Positions 1-6,093 of a DNA stretch of 12,661 nucleotides are shown here, piece after piece. The stretch is from contig JAGHBX010000043.1 of NCBI GenBank assembly GCA_021160785.1, positions 1-12,661 of the forward strand. The letters run 5' to 3'. Position numbers and translations under genes: made by a program. The notes under the pieces are model-generated. The model did no database searches. It was given only the letters and a program-made list of their open reading frames with translations, and was not told where the DNA came from. Each line of letters begins with the position of its first letter. Positions within the stretch are counted from its first letter, which is position 1. This DNA is from Planctomycetota bacterium (lineage in GTDB: Bacteria; Planctomycetota; Phycisphaerae; Sedimentisphaerales; Anaerohalosphaeraceae).

Positions 1-1237
1 CCCTTTTAACGTCGCCTTTTCGGCGGTCGCGTCTGGGCCATTTGGCGCCGTCGCGAACCGTTCCCACCGTCGTCAGATGCAGCCCCGGCACCATGAGGCA
101 TCGGCCGTCGGAGCGTGCTTCGAGATGGCTGAACGGAAAGTCCGAAACGTCGAATGTGCCGGTGTGCTTGCCAAGGACCACGCAGAAAGGCCCCGTCCGG
201 CAGGGCCACATCATGTATGAAAACGATCCCGTCTTGGTTCCCCGCTGCAGCTTGCCCTCATGAACCGGGCCCAGCTTGTACATGTGGTTGGACTGGTTGG
301 TTCCGCTGCCGGCGTTGTAGAAGCTGAACAGCCCGGCGATCAGGAGCGTCGATTTGTGATGCGTAACCGTGTACGGGCCTGCGAATACCGAGCAGGCCTC
401 GCCGTGAAAGGCCTCGCAGTTGGCAAAGAACAGGCTGTTCTCGGCGGAGTATTGCTTGCCAACCTGGCAGCCCTGGCCGACAAAGACCTTATCCAGCATC
501 GCGCCGCCGGTAACGCGGGAACTCTCGGCGACGATGAAGTCTTCGGCGCAAACGTCGCTGCCGACAAGCGTCGGTGCATCCTGCGAACTGAGAATCGTAC
601 CGTTGACGAGACTCGATGCGCCGTTGATTGTCGCGCAGGCTCCGACATTGACATCGGTGATCTGTCCTGCCGAATATATACGCGCCGCCTGGCCGACAGA
701 GCCCCGGTCCGATCTTACCGTTTCAACATAGTCGGCGGCCATCGCCTTGAGTTTCTCGATCATCGCGGGCCGATACCTGTGGAGGCACATTATATATGCA
801 AACTGCACGGACAGCTCGTCGAACAGGACAACTTCCCGGCCGCCGGCTTCGTTCAACACTGCAACTTCGACACCATTTCCAAACGTCGCCTGCGGATTTG
901 TCTGCATGGCGGCAACATTTTCGATACAGACGTCCTCGCCGATATCGTACCTGGCGATATGAACGCCGACATTGGCGATACGCCCGCCGTCGCCGATACT
1001 GCAATCGATAATCGTCGCATCATAGATGCCGCAGTCTTTTTCAACGCCGCCGCATCCGGCGATTTTCCCCGTCGTGTCGCCGATTTGAACACGGCCGGCA
1101 AAATGGGCGTTTCGAACTCTTCGTGCATCGAACGCTTCGCTGACCGCGACATTGTTCCAGTCTTCGGCTGAGCATCCCTGGGAAACCAGTGTTTGGATCT
1201 GATCGTCGGCAATCGCCTTGTATTGTCTGTTAGTCAT
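1..1237 (-). CDS. DUF4954 family protein, N-terminal 412 residues (runs off the left edge)
   Basis: Reading leftward from the ATG at 1237-1235 there is an unbroken frame to the window edge; the C-terminus is missing. The start (MTNRQYKAIADDQI) is followed by the stretch AEDWNNVAVSEAFD, then many short repeats in which Gly-Asp or similar turns recur (IGDGGRIANVGVHI, YDIGEDVCIENVA). This pattern is typical of left-handed beta-helix (hexapeptide) proteins. A very conserved block follows, including KQYSAENSLFFANCE, FHGEACSVFAGPYTVTHHKS and NAGSGTNQSNHMYKLGP. I recognise it as the DUF4954 family, usually around 650 residues and found in Bacteroidetes and Planctomycetes, with no established function. 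Beta-helix proteins are often acyl- or nucleotidyltransferases, which could fit the neighbouring acetyl-CoA genes, but that is inference. The start overlaps the end of ackA by eight bases (ATGACTAA), so translation is probably coupled. The family call is strong; the biochemical role is unknown. Confidence 0.88.
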   Translation of the reverse strand, partial: MTNRQYKAIADDQIQTLVSQGCSAEDWNNVAVSEAFDARRVRNAHFAGRVQIGDTTGKIAGCGGVEKDCGIYDATIIDCSIGDGGRIANVGVHIARYDIGEDVCIENVAAMQTNPQATFGNGVEVAVLNEAGGREVVLFDELSVQFAYIMCLHRYRPAMIEKLKAMAADYVETVRSDRGSVGQAARIYSAGQITDVNVGACATINGASSLVNGTILSSQDAPTLVGSDVCAEDFIVAESSRVTGGAMLDKVFVGQGCQVGKQYSAENSLFFANCEAFHGEACSVFAGPYTVTHHKSTLLIAGLFSFYNAGSGTNQSNHMYKLGPVHEGKLQRGTKTGSFSYMMWPCRTGPFCVVLGKHTGTFDVSDFPFSHLEARSDGRCLMVPGLHLTTVGTVRDGAKWPRRDRRKGDVKR

Positions 1238-2435
1238 GTGTTGTACCTTTGGCTGCAAGCTGGTAAGTGTCTTTTGCGATGGCGGCCTCTTCGTCGGTCG
1301 GGATAACGAACACCTTGACGCGGCTGTTTTGTGTGCTGATCAGCCCTTCCTTTTGGCATGTCGCATTATTGATTTCTTCGTCGATTTCGATGCCGATCTG
1401 CTCGAGGCCCGTGCATATCTGTTTGCGTACATCAACGGCATTTTCACCGATGCCGCCGGTGAATACCACTGCGTCGACTGTGCCGAGCACGGCGGTGTAC
1501 ATTCCGATATATTTCCTGATGCGGTAACAGAATATATCAACCGCAAGTCTCGCCCGCCGATTGCCGCCGGCGGCTAATTTGCCCAGGGTCCGCATGTCGT
1601 TTGACTCGCCGGATATGCCCAGGAGCCCGCTTTCTTTGTTGCATATTGCTTTCAGTGTCGGGCAATCGTAGCCTTTCTCGGCCAGGTAGAACAGAATCGC
1701 CGGGTCGAAATCGCCCGTACGCGTACCCATCACCACACCTTCCAGCGGCGTCAGACCCATCGACGTATCTACGCTCTTGCCGTCCTTGACCGCGGTTATC
1801 GAACAGCCGTTGCCCAGGTGGCACGTGATGACATTGACGTCGTACTTGTCCCTGTCCATCAGCGCCGCGGCGCGCCTTGCGACATACCTGTGCGACGTGC
1901 CGTGAAATCCGTACCGGCGGACCCGATACTTTTCGTAAATCTCATACGGCAGCGCATACATGTACGCCACCTCGGGAATAGTCGTGTGAAAGGCCGTGTC
2001 GAAACACGCGACCTGTCTGGCGTGGGGCAGATGCGCCCGCGCCGCGGCAATCCCCGTGAGGTTTGGCGGGTTGTGAAGCGGGGCAAGGTCTGCGTATTTC
2101 TCCAACGAAGCGATAACTTCTTCGTCGATGACAACCGAACCGGTGAACTCTTCGCCGCCGTGCACCACGCGATGTCCGACCGCCTCGATCTGGCGGATGT
2201 CCTCGATGACGCCGACGGTCTTGCTTACAAGGGTTTGCAGTATCACTTCCATCGCTTCGGCGTGGTCCGAAGCCTTTACGCCTGCGCTGTGTGTCCTGCT
2301 GTCGTAGGTATGTGTCAGCCGCGCCTTTTCACCAAGCGGCTCGACGATACCCCTGGCGAGGACCTCCGCCGCGGGCATCCGGTACAACTGGTACTTGATC
2401 GAAGAACTGCCTGTATTAATAACGAGTACTTCCAT
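1230..2435 (-). CDS. ackA: Acetate kinase
   Basis: A 401-residue protein, normal length for AckA. It catalyses reversible ATP + acetate = ADP + acetyl phosphate in the cytoplasm. Diagnostic segments are in order: VINTGSSSIKY (5-15), VGHRVVHGGEEF (86-97), FDTAFHTTIPE (145-155), RRYGFHGTSHRYVA (173-186), CHLGNGCSITAV (205-216), MGTRTGDFDPAI (236-247) and VVFTGGIGENA (323-333). The residues known from the Methanosarcina enzyme are all present, two positions earlier: Asn7, Arg89, His121, Asp146, His178, Arg239 and Glu382. It is therefore expected to be active. It lies 60 bases after pta, with a hairpin between them, and its last codons overlap the start of the DUF4954 gene. No strong Shine-Dalgarno precedes the ATG, so it probably depends on the upstream operon promoter and re-initiation. 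Either direction of the reaction is possible: acetate activation or fermentative ATP formation. Confidence 0.97.
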   Translation of the reverse strand: MEVLVINTGSSSIKYQLYRMPAAEVLARGIVEPLGEKARLTHTYDSRTHSAGVKASDHAEAMEVILQTLVSKTVGVIEDIRQIEAVGHRVVHGGEEFTGSVVIDEEVIASLEKYADLAPLHNPPNLTGIAAARAHLPHARQVACFDTAFHTTIPEVAYMYALPYEIYEKYRVRRYGFHGTSHRYVARRAAALMDRDKYDVNVITCHLGNGCSITAVKDGKSVDTSMGLTPLEGVVMGTRTGDFDPAILFYLAEKGYDCPTLKAICNKESGLLGISGESNDMRTLGKLAAGGNRRARLAVDIFCYRIRKYIGMYTAVLGTVDAVVFTGGIGENAVDVRKQICTGLEQIGIEIDEEINNATCQKEGLISTQNSRVKVFVIPTDEEAAIAKDTYQLAAKGTTHD

Positions 2436-2472
2436 AATTATCCAATCTGTCTGTGTTCACACCAACCGCAAC

Positions 2473-2491
2473 GGTGGGCTCTTAGCCCACC
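2473..2491 (-). other. Perfect 8-bp hairpin in the pta-ackA spacer
   Basis: The arms GGTGGGCT (2473-2480) and AGCCCACC (2484-2491) are exactly complementary around a 3-base loop. The hairpin begins four bases after the pta stop codon and ends about 37 bases before the ackA start. In the transcript no U-run follows it, so it is not a classical terminator for the operon. It could be an RNA-processing or stability element that sets pta and ackA levels differently, or a copy of a dispersed intergenic repeat. Confidence 0.6.
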
Positions 2492-2495
2492 AAAA

Positions 2496-3494
2496 CTAAA
2501 GCAATTGCACTAATGTCAAAACCGTCGTTGCGACAATATCGTCCACACTCGCCCCGCGCGACAGATCGGCTATCGGTTTTGCAAAACCCTGCAAAAAAGG
2601 CCCGATCGCCTGGGCATTGGCCATATACTGCGTCAACTTGTATGCGACGTTGCCGGCATTGAGATCCGGAAAAATCAGCACGTTCGCCTTGCCGGCAACG
2701 CTGCTTTCGCCCTTGACCTTCTTAGCGGCAACTCGCGGTATGATAGCGGAATCAGCCTGAAACTCACCGTCTATCGCCAGGTCGGGCGCACGCCGGCGCG
2801 CAATCTCCAGCGCCTGGCGGACCTTATCCACACTGTCGCCCAGTCCGCTGCCCTGTGTCGAATATGAAAGCATTGCCACGCGCGGCTCCTCGCCAAGCAG
2901 CCCCCGGGCGCTGGCGGCGGATGCCAAAGCGATATCGGCAAGCGCTTCGGCGCTGGGATCGATATTGACGGCACAGTCGGCATAAATAAACGCCTTGTCG
3001 CCCTGGCCTTGAAAATCCGGGATGACCATAAGAAAATAACTGGATGCTGTCGCCACGCCCTTCAACAATCCCACGGTCATCGTCCCCGACAGAATCATGG
3101 TTGCAGTGGCAGTGGCGGCGCCCCCGACCATCGTATCGGCATCGCCGTACCGCACCATCATCCCGCCAAAAAACGCAGGCTTCATCACAACCCGCCGCGC
3201 AACATTGAGCGGCAGATCGTCCCTGGTCGCTGCATACGCCGTGGCATAGTCGTCCAGCTTCGCACTTTGCTTTGGGTCCAGCGTCGCAATACCGTCCAGA
3301 TGCGCGCCTGCGCCCGTGGCCGTCGCCCGAATCTGCTCCGCACGGCCCAGAACGATTGGTTCGGCGATGCCCTCGTCTTTGAGTCGTCTTGCCGCCTTGA
3401 CGATACGCTCGTCCCGGCCCTCCGGCAGGACCACCGAAAAACCGCGTCCCTGTACCTTCTGCGTACAGCGTTCGATTAAACTTTCTGCTGGCAT
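2496..3494 (-). CDS. pta: Phosphate acetyltransferase (short form)
   Basis: A 332-residue protein matching the short, single-domain Pta class, without the extra N-terminal domain of the long E. coli enzyme. It interconverts acetyl phosphate + CoA and acetyl-CoA + phosphate. Family segments include VVLPEGRDERIVKAA (21-35), VGLLKGVATASSYF (141-154), YSTQGSGLGDSVDKV (211-225), GEFQADSAI (243-251), FPDLNAGNVAYKL (275-287) and the C-terminal DLSRGASVDDI (310-320). In that last stretch Ser312, Arg313 and an Asp correspond to the Ser, Arg and Asp implicated in catalysis in the Methanosarcina enzyme. Its ATG shares one base with the stop codon of the preceding fusion gene (TAATG), a strong sign of translational coupling. 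With ackA downstream it completes the acetate/acetyl-CoA pathway. No anomaly was seen in the reading frame. Confidence 0.96.
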   Translation of the reverse strand: MPAESLIERCTQKVQGRGFSVVLPEGRDERIVKAARRLKDEGIAEPIVLGRAEQIRATATGAGAHLDGIATLDPKQSAKLDDYATAYAATRDDLPLNVARRVVMKPAFFGGMMVRYGDADTMVGGAATATATMILSGTMTVGLLKGVATASSYFLMVIPDFQGQGDKAFIYADCAVNIDPSAEALADIALASAASARGLLGEEPRVAMLSYSTQGSGLGDSVDKVRQALEIARRRAPDLAIDGEFQADSAIIPRVAAKKVKGESSVAGKANVLIFPDLNAGNVAYKLTQYMANAQAIGPFLQGFAKPIADLSRGASVDDIVATTVLTLVQLL

Positions 3495-5395
3495 TAGCTG
3501 TCGTCTCCAGTCTCCACAAGTTGCCGTCGATAATTAATGGAATACACCAGCGGATACCGCACAAACGCCTCCAGGGCGTGATATTCCGGCAGGCCGAGCG
3601 CGTCGTAGGTCTGTGCCGTGGCGCGGTTGCGTTCGGCCGCCCTTTGCCAGAATTCCCGGTTGTCGTAAGGTCCTGGAAACATCGCCTTGTCCTTCTGGCT
3701 TTCGTGCCGAAAGATGGCGTCGCGTTTCCGCCGCGTCTCCTCGGATGATATCGGAATCGCCATGTCGATCTGCTGCGGCTCCCATTCCTGCCATGCCCCC
3801 CGATACAGCCAAACCACCGGCCGCGACCCACCGGATGCTGTGTACCCGTCAATGGCCTCCATCGCTGCTTCCAGGCACAAGCGATGCGTGCCATGCGGGT
3901 CGGACATGTCCCCCGCCGCAAAGACCACCTCCGGGCGAACTGACTCGATAAGTTGTCTAATGACGGCGACATCCTCACCGCCAATGGACAGCTTCTGGAC
4001 TCTGCCCGTGTTGTAAAACGGCATATTCAGAAAATGAAGATGATCCTCCTCAATCCCGCAGACCTTCGCCGCCGCAACCGCCTCGCCACGCCGTATCAGG
4101 GCCTTGATGTTCTGTATCTCCGGCGAATCGATGTCGCCCGGCTTCTTGCGGTGCAGGTAGGTGTCGATATGCTGCTCGATGCGTGCTGACTCTTCCGGCG
4201 CCAATCCGAAGATGGCGTTGAACCCGTGAACAAAATCGGCATGTCGGCTCACATCATGATCAAAAACGCTCAAATACCCGCTGACCATGTACGCGATGTG
4301 GACCTCGTGTCCCTGCTCGGCCATGCGTATAAGCGTGCCGCCCATGCAGATCACGTCGTCGTCGGGGTGCGCGCTCAACACAACCACCCGCCGTTTTCCG
4401 TTCTTGCCCACCGGCCGATTCGTTATGGTGCCCATCAAACGTCGGAAGATCGTCCGGTTCAGGTCATCGACGCTGCCGCAGGTCTTTACCAGTTCCGCAA
4501 GCCCGCTCTCGGCATAATCCTCGGCTGTCAGTTTACTGGTCGCTTTGCCGAGTTTCTGCGACAGCCAGATGACCGCCCGTCGCTGCAAAACATCGTCCCA
4601 CTGGCAATGACCTGTCAGCCACGGCGTCGCCACCCGTGTCAAACACCCCGCCGCGGCAACGTCAATCGAATACGTGCAGTCGTGATGCTCCTGAAGAAAA
4701 CTCGCCGCCACGTGCTCATCCAACTCGCCCTCCACGGCGAGCTGCAAAATCCGTGATTTCTGCTCGCCGAATGCCAGCAGGCATATCCGCCGTGCGCTCA
4801 GGATCGTGGCGATACCCATGGTGATCGCGCCGTGTGGCACGTACTTCTCGCCGAAGAAGTCGCTGGCCGCGTCCTTTCGCGTGATCGTATCCAGACGCAC
4901 CAGCCGTGTCCGGCTGTCGCGCGACGAACCCGGCTCATTGAAGCCGATGTGCCCGCTGCGTCCAATGCCCAGAATCTGCAGATCAATGCCGCCGGCCGCG
5001 GCGATTTGTCGCTCATACTCCGCACAGAACGATTCCACCTCGTCTTCCCGAAGATCTCCCCGAGGAATATGGATGTTCTCATTCCGGATATTCACATGCT
5101 TGAAAAGGTTTTCGTGCATCCACGTGTGATAGGACTGAAGGACCGACGGCTCAATGGGATAATATTCATCCAGGTTGAAGGTGATGACCCGCGACATATC
5201 CAGTCTTTCGTCACGATGACGCCGAATCAACTCCGCATAGACATTCACCGGTGTATGGCCCGTGGCGAGTCCGAGTACCGTCGACTTGCCCATCGCGTTG
5301 TTGGCCTCGACCAGTTGGGCGATCACCGCGCCCACGGCCCGGCAGGCCTGTTTGTCGTCTTCAAATATCTGTACGGGCACACGTTCCGGATTCAA
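3494..5395 (-). CDS. Glucosamine-6-phosphate deaminase-like / PIG-L deacetylase fusion protein
   Basis: A two-domain cytoplasmic protein of about 633 residues. Residues 1-270 are NagB-like: GLATGHTPV (42-50), FNLDEYYPIEP (73-83; Asp76/Glu77) and GHIGFNEPGSS (148-158; His149/Glu154). The position before that Gly, normally the active-site Asp of NagB (Asp141 in E. coli), is Ser147. Residues 335-600 are a PIG-L/LmbE-type zinc N-deacetylase: VVLSAHPDDDVICMGG (337-352) and DPHGTH (499-504) supply the metal ligands. Such NagB-like/PIG-L fusions exist in Bacteroidetes, usually annotated as putative deaminase-like. Expected roles are removal of an acetyl group from an amino sugar and conversion of the amino-sugar phosphate, but the Asp-to-Ser change makes true deaminase activity doubtful. 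The frame has no ATG near the N-terminus. A TTG at 5395 is taken as start because an in-frame TGA lies 14 codons upstream. It is the first gene of the operon and is joined to pta by TAATG. Confidence 0.9.
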   Translation of the reverse strand: MNPERVPVQIFEDDKQACRAVGAVIAQLVEANNAMGKSTVLGLATGHTPVNVYAELIRRHRDERLDMSRVITFNLDEYYPIEPSVLQSYHTWMHENLFKHVNIRNENIHIPRGDLREDEVESFCAEYERQIAAAGGIDLQILGIGRSGHIGFNEPGSSRDSRTRLVRLDTITRKDAASDFFGEKYVPHGAITMGIATILSARRICLLAFGEQKSRILQLAVEGELDEHVAASFLQEHHDCTYSIDVAAAGCLTRVATPWLTGHCQWDDVLQRRAVIWLSQKLGKATSKLTAEDYAESGLAELVKTCGSVDDLNRTIFRRLMGTITNRPVGKNGKRRVVVLSAHPDDDVICMGGTLIRMAEQGHEVHIAYMVSGYLSVFDHDVSRHADFVHGFNAIFGLAPEESARIEQHIDTYLHRKKPGDIDSPEIQNIKALIRRGEAVAAAKVCGIEEDHLHFLNMPFYNTGRVQKLSIGGEDVAVIRQLIESVRPEVVFAAGDMSDPHGTHRLCLEAAMEAIDGYTASGGSRPVVWLYRGAWQEWEPQQIDMAIPISSEETRRKRDAIFRHESQKDKAMFPGPYDNREFWQRAAERNRATAQTYDALGLPEYHALEAFVRYPLVYSINYRRQLVETGDDS

Positions 5396-5460
5396 GAGTA
5401 TCTCGGCCGCAAAACGGAAAGAAATAGCAACATCTCAATGCACTTTTGAACAATATCCAC
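5392..5460 (-). CDS. Possible 22-codon leader ORF ahead of the fusion gene
   Basis: A GTG at 5460-5458 lies five bases after an AGGAGA sequence (5466-5471), which is the best Shine-Dalgarno in this leader. The frame reads MDIVQKCIEMLLFLSVLRPRYS and stops at a TGA (5394-5392) that overlaps the TTG start of the NagB/PIG-L gene as TTGA. Two readings fit. It may be a translated leader peptide that brings ribosomes to the weak TTG start. Alternatively, the real N-terminus begins here and a frameshift separates it from the main frame; that frame is open for 13 codons before the TTG (ISFRFAAEILL looks protein-like). The peptide matches nothing I know. Confidence 0.35.
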   Translation of the reverse strand: MDIVQKCIEMLLFLSVLRPRYS

Positions 5461-5465
5461 TACCG

Positions 5466-5471
5466 TCTCCT
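5466..5471 (-). promoter_or_regulatory. Shine-Dalgarno AGGAGA in the operon leader
   Basis: Read on the minus strand this is AGGAGA, complementary to the 16S rRNA tail, five bases from a GTG. It is about 70 bases upstream of the TTG start chosen for the fusion gene, too far to serve it directly. Its position is the main reason to consider a leader peptide or a misplaced start. Confidence 0.5.
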
Positions 5472-5490
5472 GATATGTGATCCACCGAAA

Positions 5491-5498
5491 CCCCCCCC
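5491..5498. repeat. Homopolymer of 8 C (G on the transcribed strand)
   Basis: Eight identical bases lie roughly 14-21 bases into the predicted transcript of the minus-strand operon. Such tracts can change length by slippage. Its place between promoter and Shine-Dalgarno means a change would alter the leader RNA and not the protein. Confidence 0.5.
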
Positions 5499-5518
5499 GC
5501 TCACACCAATCACACAAC

Positions 5519-5548
5519 AATATATAACACCGAACGTCAAGTTGTCAA
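5519..5548 (-). promoter_or_regulatory. Sigma70-type promoter of the fusion-pta-ackA-DUF4954 operon
   Basis: On the minus strand a perfect TTGACA (5548-5543) is followed after 18 bases by TATATT (5524-5519), five of six matches to the -10 consensus. An alternative TATATA two bases earlier gives a 16-base spacer. Predicted transcription starts near 5512, leaving a leader of roughly 115 bases before the TTG. TTGAC occurs twice, seven bases apart, at the -35 region. The four downstream genes overlap or nearly touch, so this is probably the main promoter for all of them. Confidence 0.6.
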
Positions 5549-5814
5549 CGAAAAAAAATAATTATACATCAGACATAGAGTATAAGGCTGTCACGCCAAC
5601 GGAGCAGTCAATCGTTCCGCCTGAGTCGAAACCCCAAGACAACCCGATTGAGCAATAGCCGCCGCAGGTAGAGACTTAAATGGAATCCGATTAGGGATGC
5701 AATCTCCATCGATCTGTAATAATGCAAAGAAATGCTGACTGCTGCTTCATGAACGCAGCAACGCCCCCACTCTATCCCTTTTGGGCGGTCAATCCAAGGG
5801 ACACTCGTGCGGCC
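5549..5814. other. Intergenic stretch with no recognisable gene
   Basis: The part next to the promoter is AT-rich, including an A-tract near 5551-5558. The remainder has no frame with convincing protein character on either strand, no tRNA shape and no strong hairpin. The small frames present overlap the promoter or lack a start signal. The side next to 5815 is where a HEPN partner of the nucleotidyltransferase remnant would be expected, but nothing recognisable remains. Confidence 0.5.
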
Positions 5815-6086
5815 TCACGAAACTTGCTGCAAAGGCTTCGTGCCTTCGGCTTCATACAGGACTTTTCCTTGCTCCAGAATATCTCGTACGAAGTTATCGC
5901 CCATTTCAAGGCGATCGACAATCTTCTCAGGCGTTCGCACGATCAGGTCCACAGGAAAGGGCGGCCTCAACTTCATCCTGATTGCAACCGACTGGTCGAC
6001 GCTTCTGCCCTCAAAAGACAGTATCACCAGGACATCCACATCGGAATCCTATCGGGCAGTTAGCCAAATAACAGCAAAATTCTCTC
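5815..6086 (-). pseudogene. MNT-type nucleotidyltransferase remnant (frameshifted, N-terminally truncated)
   Basis: On the minus strand, ERILLLFG (6086-6063) matches the segment just before the GSxxxG loop of small nucleotidyltransferases (ERIILFG in many members). That frame then hits a stop. In a second frame, DSDVDVLVILSFEG (from 6048) matches the catalytic Asp segment, and the frame continues to a normal-looking end (PFPVDLIVRTPEKIVDRL, then GKVLYEAEG). The two blocks are 14 bases apart where about 27 would be expected, so about 13 bases covering the GS..RG loop are missing and the frame is broken. A stop also lies directly before ERILLLFG, so the N-terminal helix is lost. Intact relatives are about 100 residues and usually pair with a HEPN protein, as toxin-antitoxin or substrate-adenylating modules. 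A later GTG at 6039 could give 74 residues, but without the catalytic loop. It ends against the ftsW 3' end. Confidence 0.72.
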
Positions 6087-6093
6087 ACTTCTT

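Noticed and set aside
260..1171. Long plus-strand frame of 303 codons
   Set aside because: It is antisense to the DUF4954 gene, whose protein matches a known family along its length; the plus frame has no ribosome site and no family character.
2824..3984. 386-codon minus-strand frame crossing the pta and fusion-gene boundary
   Set aside because: It is out of frame with both pta and the PIG-L domain, which carry all the conserved motifs; its composition (Arg/Gly/Cys-rich) is that of a shadow frame.
5446..5658. Plus-strand frame of 70 codons
   Set aside because: It overlaps the minus-strand promoter and leader, has no ribosome site, and its Pro/Thr-rich sequence reflects base composition.
5650..5814. 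Possible HEPN partner gene after the nucleotidyltransferase remnant
   Set aside because: A CVHEAAVS-like stretch loosely recalls the helix of HEPN proteins, but stops interrupt the frame and no further motif follows.
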